Assembly: GCA_947069175.1 (NCBI GenBank)
Contig: CAMTDV010000009.1
Location: forward strand, 11,867,672-11,931,671
Source of the DNA: Scalesia atractyloides
Lineage: Eukaryota > Streptophyta > Magnoliopsida > Asterales > Asteraceae
Length of the DNA: 64,000 nt
Reading direction: 5' to 3'
In this document: positions 59,881-64,000 of the stretch, one piece after another
Numbering within the stretch: position 1 is the stretch's first letter
How the letters are laid out: the number at the start of each line of letters is the position of its first letter
Position numbers and translations under genes: made by a program
The notes under the pieces: model-generated
What the model was told of the DNA's origin: nothing
Databases searched by the model: none
The model's input: the letters and a program-made list of their open reading frames with translations, nothing else

Positions 59881-59962
59881 ACTCTCTTAAATAAAAATAC
59901 TCTTTTTAAAACTGAACCGGGTTAACTCACAGTAAGATGTTAAGTATAAAAAACCAGAATAT

Positions 59963-60055
59963 TAACCAGGTTAGACACACAGTCCAGCGGTGGACTGTGT
60001 GCAAAACTAAACCGCAGGTCCCAGGTTCGAGACCTGTTGGGAGCTCCGGTTCGAT
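59963..60055 (+). other. tRNA-like module 3
   Basis: Begins with nearly the same leader as module 2 (AGGTTAGACACACAGTCCAG) and the same hairpin. It then has CAGGTTCGAGACCTG, a T-arm-like stem-loop with a B box. It is therefore a diverged tandem copy of module 2. Confidence 0.6.
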
Positions 60056-60140
60056 ACAATTAAATCCTTTTTAAATAAATGATTTTCGGATTAAATTAAA
60101 TAGTGTATAAATATAATTAAAAACAGAAATATTTCGGGTT

Positions 60141-60215
60141 AGACACGTAGCTCAGTTGGTAGAGCTGCGTGCACGCGTACGGGAGGTCACGGGTTCGAGT
60201 CTCACCCAGCGCATG
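60141..60215 (+). other. tRNA-like module 4 (best preserved)
   Basis: A box TAGCTCAGTTGG at 60149-60160 with a perfect 4-bp D stem (GCTC/GAGC). B box GGTTCGAGTCT at 60193-60203. The 44-base spacing is that of a normal class I tRNA. The anticodon stem and acceptor stem do not pair, and only three T-stem pairs are good, so a functional tRNA is unlikely. The RNA polymerase III promoter boxes, however, look intact. The leader GGGTTAGACACGTAG links it to modules 2 and 3. Confidence 0.65.
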
Positions 60216-60233
60216 CTTATACACGACCGAACC

Positions 60234-60296
60234 GGTCAACGGTCAACGGTCAACAGTCATGGTCAACGGTCAACGGTCAAAGTCAAAAAGTCAATA
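60234..60296 (+). repeat. GGTCAAC short tandem repeat
   Basis: Seven to eight imperfect copies of (A/C)GGTCAA between 60234 and 60296. Confidence 0.85.
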
Positions 60297-60705
60297 TTTT
60301 TTTTTATTTATTTAATTTAAAAATCAATTAAAAATACTTAAAAATAATGTTTTTAAAGTTAGAAAATAGCCTTAAACTCATAAAAATAAACCTAAAAATT
60401 CAATTAAAATTGTTAATAAAATCCACTTATTTACCGTACCTTTTTGTTATTAATTAGGTTGGTTATTCCTCGTCGATCAATCCTCTAAACTTGTGCGCAT
60501 TCAACATCTTCAAACGAACGCACCCAATGTGAGTGAATTCTTACAAATTCCCTTTTTTTATTCATGTTTTGGGGTGTATCATGTGTCACTTAAACTAATT
60601 CGTTTATTCAAACTCGTGCTATACCATATTATGATCTAAATTTAGAATGTTAATATTGTTTGTTATTATGTATTACATATTGTCAAGTTGTATGCAAATT
60701 ATTTG

Positions 60706-60868
60706 TTAGGCCCATCAGTTCCTCGTAGGAGACGAGTTGAACAACGCGTGCCTTAAAACTCATTCATTAGGCCCATCAGTTCGTAGAACAACGCGTGCCT
60801 CAAAACTCATTCATTAGGCCCATCAGTTCCTCGTGGGAGACGAGTTGAACAACGCGTGCCTCAAAACT
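60706..60868 (+). repeat. Three-unit minisatellite in LTR D
   Basis: Units start TTAGGCCCATCAGTTC at 60706, 60768 and 60813. Units 1 and 3 carry CTCGTRGGAGACGAG, a small hairpin, which unit 2 lacks through a ~17-bp deletion. All share ACAACGCGTGCC. Confidence 0.9.
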
Positions 60869-61272
60869 ATCTATTGTTGTATGTGTGTGCAATATTTAAT
60901 ATTAAGTGTTTTGTGAATAAATTTACATTTACATTTACTCATATGTGGTTATGCACTTTATTTTATAATCAATTCAATAAACACGTTTAAATGTTTTAAA
61001 TAGGATTCACTCGCCAACTTTTTGTTGATCCAAAAACCATTTTTACACATGATACAGGTGGACAGGATGAAGCAAGGAACACATAGGAAAATGCTTTAGA
61101 AGAAAATAATGAAGCCTAGAAAGATGTATAGAACATGTTGTAATTATGATTGTGTGATCTCCTTTAAATTGTAATAATAAATATGAAACATTATAATAAA
61201 TGTCATGAGCTTTGACGAAAACCCAATCATGCCCCGATCACCTTTTCCGCTGCGGGTCGGGGTGTGACAGAT

Positions 61273-61284
61273 TGGTATCAGAGC
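61273..61284 (+). other. Primer binding site of element D (tRNA-iMet)
   Basis: TGGTATCAGAGC, a perfect 12-base match, three bases after the LTR end. Confidence 0.95.
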
Positions 61285-62105
61285 TTTTGACTATAGGGAT
61301 ATAGGATAGGTTATTAGACCCTATACTATAGTTGATTAGATTTTAATTGTTTATGTGGTTACATGCAAACTCATGATGTTTATTTCTTTCATATTTATTA
61401 CATACACAAACGCATGCAAACACTTCCAATATTACATTTTGTGATACATAGTGAATTATACTTACAGTCAAACATACATACTTACATACATATTCATCAT
61501 ACATATTTCAATGTTCACATATTCAAATCATCTTCATACTTCCGTTATTCAAGATTTTGTCGCATTTTTCATTTTTCAAATCTCATCAAAGTGAGTTCTG
61601 CGACGGGCATGTAGTAACTGTAAGGGTACCAGTACCGGTAGTCGGAACGTCCTGTCTAGGTTGGCATTCGTATAAATCCAATATAACGGACCAGTTTTCC
61701 TACCTGGGGACTAACGATGAGAGTACAAAGGACCTATTAGGCCAAAGCATGCCACACCAAACGTCGTTCGAACCAACCCCACTTTGAGGTGTCACCGTGT
61801 CCACACCTGGATACATTCCGAATATCATACGTTACATACTTATTTCTCGATTTTCTCCGGGTTTTAGTGTACGTAACCAGGCTAACACATGCGAACCATA
61901 TGAAAAACCCGGTAATCATGGGGGCCCACATGATTACGAAGGTGAAGTATGGCGGCATGCAAGGCCCAATTACGAGCAAAGCCCAAGACATCCTATGGAT
62001 GCAGTAGATTTATTATTCTATATTAATTTATGAATGTTCATTCCTAAAAACGACACATGATCTCTAAAACATCCAACTCATACTCTTGATATGTATTCCT
62101 TGTAG
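61285..62105 (+). other. Untranslated leader of element D
   Basis: 820 bp between primer site and gag start. Overlapping short frames on both strands (61557-62030) have no recognisable domain. Confidence 0.65.
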
Positions 62106-63500
62106 ATGTCTTCTAGTCTCGCTCGTAGGAAGATGAGAGCAGGAAAAGCCCGCGAGCGCATGGCTGCCCAAATCGCTCAACAAATGGCTGCCGTAATACC
62201 CAACATTGTAGTTCAAGTTCAACAAGCCCTTACCGCTAATCCCGTCAACCCAATCAACCAAGAAGATCAAAATGTTATCAACCCTCCCCCAATTACCACT
62301 AAATGCACCTTCAAGCATTTCAAATCCTGCGACCCTCCAAAATACGAAGGGACTGAAGGTGTCACCGCTCTCCTCCATTGGTTTGAAGAAATGGAAAACA
62401 CTTTTCTAAATTGCGATTGCCCCGATGATCGCAAAGTTCGATATGCTACTGGTCGTTTACTTGGAATAGCACTTACATGGTGGAATACAGAGAAGGCCAA
62501 ACGAGGTGTTGAAGATGCTATGACTTTGACTTGGGAAGAGTTGAAGGAAATCATGACAAGACGATTTTGCCCAAGAAGCGAAATCAAGAAATTGGAGGAT
62601 GAGTTCTATTCTTTGAAACAAAAGGAAGGCGACCACACCACATACAACAAGAGATTCCTCGAGTTAAATCAAATGGTTCCCAACTTGTTCACTCCCCTCT
62701 ACCGTTTGATCGAGCACTACATTCGAGGTCTTCCCTCAAAAATTCAAGACTATGTAATAAGTACCACACCTGCAACTTTGGAAGCAGCAATGGAATTAGC
62801 TACAGAGCTCACCGAGAACCGCATACGAAATAAGGACTTCAAGGAGGAGAAGAAGAAGGATAAAGCATCAACTGAAACCTCGAACTCCACCCAAACCGAA
62901 TCCCCTTCACGATCCATTTCTAAGAGAAAACGAGATGGGCAACTTTTCGCTGTCACCCAACGCAACCAACCAATTTCACAAGCCATACCCTTCCAAGCCA
63001 TCCCAATCACTCAAGTAGCACCCAACTCAACTTACCCAAATAAGAAACCTTACCTTGGACCTCACCCTCAATGCAACACCTGCTTTTATCACCATCCCTC
63101 TACCTTACCTTGTCGACTATGTGCGAATTGTGGACGCTATGGTCATTTGAGCAAGGTTTGCCGCACCTCTCAAAACCAAACCTCACCCCCTACTCAAAAC
63201 ATGATCCAAACATATCAACAACCCCAATACCCCATGTTCCCATATGTTCGAGTTTGTTTTAATTGTGGCGACCCTACCCACTTTAGAAACACGTGCCCTC
63301 GATTGGTTAACATCATAAACGCCCAAGCTCAAGCAAACCCAGTTAACCAAGCAAATCAAGAAAACCTAACCCCTAGGCCACCAGCAAGAGGAAGTGTTTT
63401 CAACATCAACGCCAATCCTGTCGAAGATAATGACGGCCCAAAACGAACCACCCAACTAGTCTCCTTCACCAAAAATCAGGATTCAACTCCAACCGCTTAG
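62106..63500 (+). CDS. gag: Intact retrotransposon Gag (464 residues)
   Basis: One uninterrupted frame from ATG 62106 to TAG 63500. The N-terminus is basic (LARRKMRAGKARERMAAQ). The capsid (Retrotrans_gag) block at about residues 95-190 has ALTWWNTEKAKRG and IMTRRFCPRSEIKKLEDEFY. A Lys-rich linker (EEKKKDKAST) and KRKRDG basic motif follow. Two nucleocapsid knuckles, CANCGRYGHLSKVC (about 339-352) and CFNCGDPTHFRNTC (about 385-398), are both CX2CX4HX4C. Gag coats and packages the element RNA. A protease normally follows in the same frame in this clade; here the frame ends after FNINANPVEDND, and no pol is seen in the next 500 bases. The start is chosen because it matches the MSS start of the gag at 11192. 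Confidence 0.95.
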   Translation: MSSSLARRKMRAGKARERMAAQIAQQMAAVIPNIVVQVQQALTANPVNPINQEDQNVINPPPITTKCTFKHFKSCDPPKYEGTEGVTALLHWFEEMENTFLNCDCPDDRKVRYATGRLLGIALTWWNTEKAKRGVEDAMTLTWEELKEIMTRRFCPRSEIKKLEDEFYSLKQKEGDHTTYNKRFLELNQMVPNLFTPLYRLIEHYIRGLPSKIQDYVISTTPATLEAAMELATELTENRIRNKDFKEEKKKDKASTETSNSTQTESPSRSISKRKRDGQLFAVTQRNQPISQAIPFQAIPITQVAPNSTYPNKKPYLGPHPQCNTCFYHHPSTLPCRLCANCGRYGHLSKVCRTSQNQTSPPTQNMIQTYQQPQYPMFPYVRVCFNCGDPTHFRNTCPRLVNIINAQAQANPVNQANQENLTPRPPARGSVFNINANPVEDNDGPKRTTQLVSFTKNQDSTPTA

Positions 63501-64000
63501 TTTTTATGTTTTTCTTTATGTTATCTCAATTTTCACGTATCTCAATTATAATTGGAAATTTATCCAAGAATTTTAATGCGAATTACTATTTCAGTTTGTT
63601 TTATACTCATTGATTTAACATTCATATCATCATATCTCACGACGTATCTCAGTCTCATCATTTAAAGAAGTTGGGTTATGTCTCACTTCTACATAGACTA
63701 ACCTCTCCATCATAACAAACGAGAGAGGTACAGTCACCATTCAAACATGTATACTATCAGAATTAAGACTCAAGCTTTGGTTGTTGTGTTTGTTTATGTT
63801 TTAGGGTCACTTAGGACTAATCATAACTTACTGATAAAACCAATGAAAATTTGACGAGAATATGGTGGATACGCCGCTGGTACTTCCTATATATAAGTAT
63901 TCTTGTCAAAGGATCAGAGGCATTGTCAGGCGGTTATGAGAAGTTCCATGTAGGATTTAGTAATGTCTTGGTTGAAGTTTGTTTTATATTCACAGATTTA
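63501..64000 (+). other. Non-coding sequence after gag
   Basis: AT-rich, no DTGA protease or RT motif in any frame. May be the interior of a gag-only element or a deletion product; the window ends before the 3' LTR. Confidence 0.6.

Larger units (their letters stand above)
58681..61269 (+). repeat. LTR family D (5' LTR of gag element), 2.59 kb
   Basis: TGTAACATCC to GGGTGTGACA, followed by a primer binding site. It holds a TATA box (TATAAATA at 59208-59215) with a leader-like G/C-richer stretch after it, four tRNA-like modules, a GGTCAAC repeat and a minisatellite. No protein frame. Confidence 0.9.

Noticed and set aside
60141..60215. Functional tRNA gene
   Set aside because: Promoter boxes are perfect, but acceptor and anticodon stems do not form and no sensible anticodon loop exists.
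62267..63262. Antisense and shifted frames inside gag
   Set aside because: Shadows of the intact gag frame; no motifs.

Overview
The window looks like a transposon-rich stretch of a flowering-plant nuclear genome. The evidence is long-LTR Ty3/gypsy chromoviruses primed by initiator tRNA-Met, plus LINE, CACTA, MULE, hAT, PIF/Harbinger and Helitron remains, introns with GT/AG borders, and captured pieces of plant genes (plasma-membrane H+-ATPase, trehalose-6-phosphate phosphatase). The overall flavour suggests an Asteraceae-like eudicot, but that is inference. No intact host gene is visible. The only long uninterrupted reading frame with a clear family is a retrotransposon gag at the right edge.

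Layout. 1-6500: decayed chromovirus (gag, protease, RT, RNase H, integrase, chromodomain), then an LTR whose body appears chimeric. 6501-13.6 kb: a second element of the same LTR family, with a 3.6 kb LTR (containing a 100-N gap), PBS, gag and a pol that stops abruptly after RT. 15.1-19.1 kb: a minus-strand LINE fragment with a 19-bp target duplication, split by a 3.03 kb CACTA element (TSD ACA) carrying H+-ATPase exons, all inside a tandemly repeated ~260-bp unit. 20.3 kb: a PIF/Harbinger-type SANT remnant. 22.7-28.9 kb: a FAR1/FHY3-like (MULE transposase) gene with frameshifts, broken by an 829-bp giant-hairpin element. Its introns and 3' flank are full of a one-strand ATTGCGTTTTAT motif. 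28.9-34.3 kb: small TIR elements, a candidate Helitron and tandem duplications. 34.3-37.1 kb: a Pack-MULE with a perfect 10-bp TSD carrying trehalose-phosphate phosphatase and Cys-rich zinc-finger fragments. 37.2-39.1 kb: a PIF/Harbinger element carrying only ORF1. 40.8-47.3 kb: a hAT element (8-bp TSD) split by a non-coding LTR retrotransposon (5-bp TSD, two 863-bp LTRs). 48.9-58.7 kb: a chromovirus LTR split by a minus-strand, non-coding 7.5 kb LTR element (5-bp TSD). 58.7-64 kb: a fourth LTR containing several tRNA-like modules, then PBS, leader and an intact gag that is not followed by pol within the window.

The genes do not form a pathway. They are transposon proteins or gene scraps moved by transposons. 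The most unusual items are the tRNA-like array inside the last LTR, the intron-restricted 12-mer of the FAR1-like gene, the hairpin element inside that gene, and the two independent gene-capture elements.
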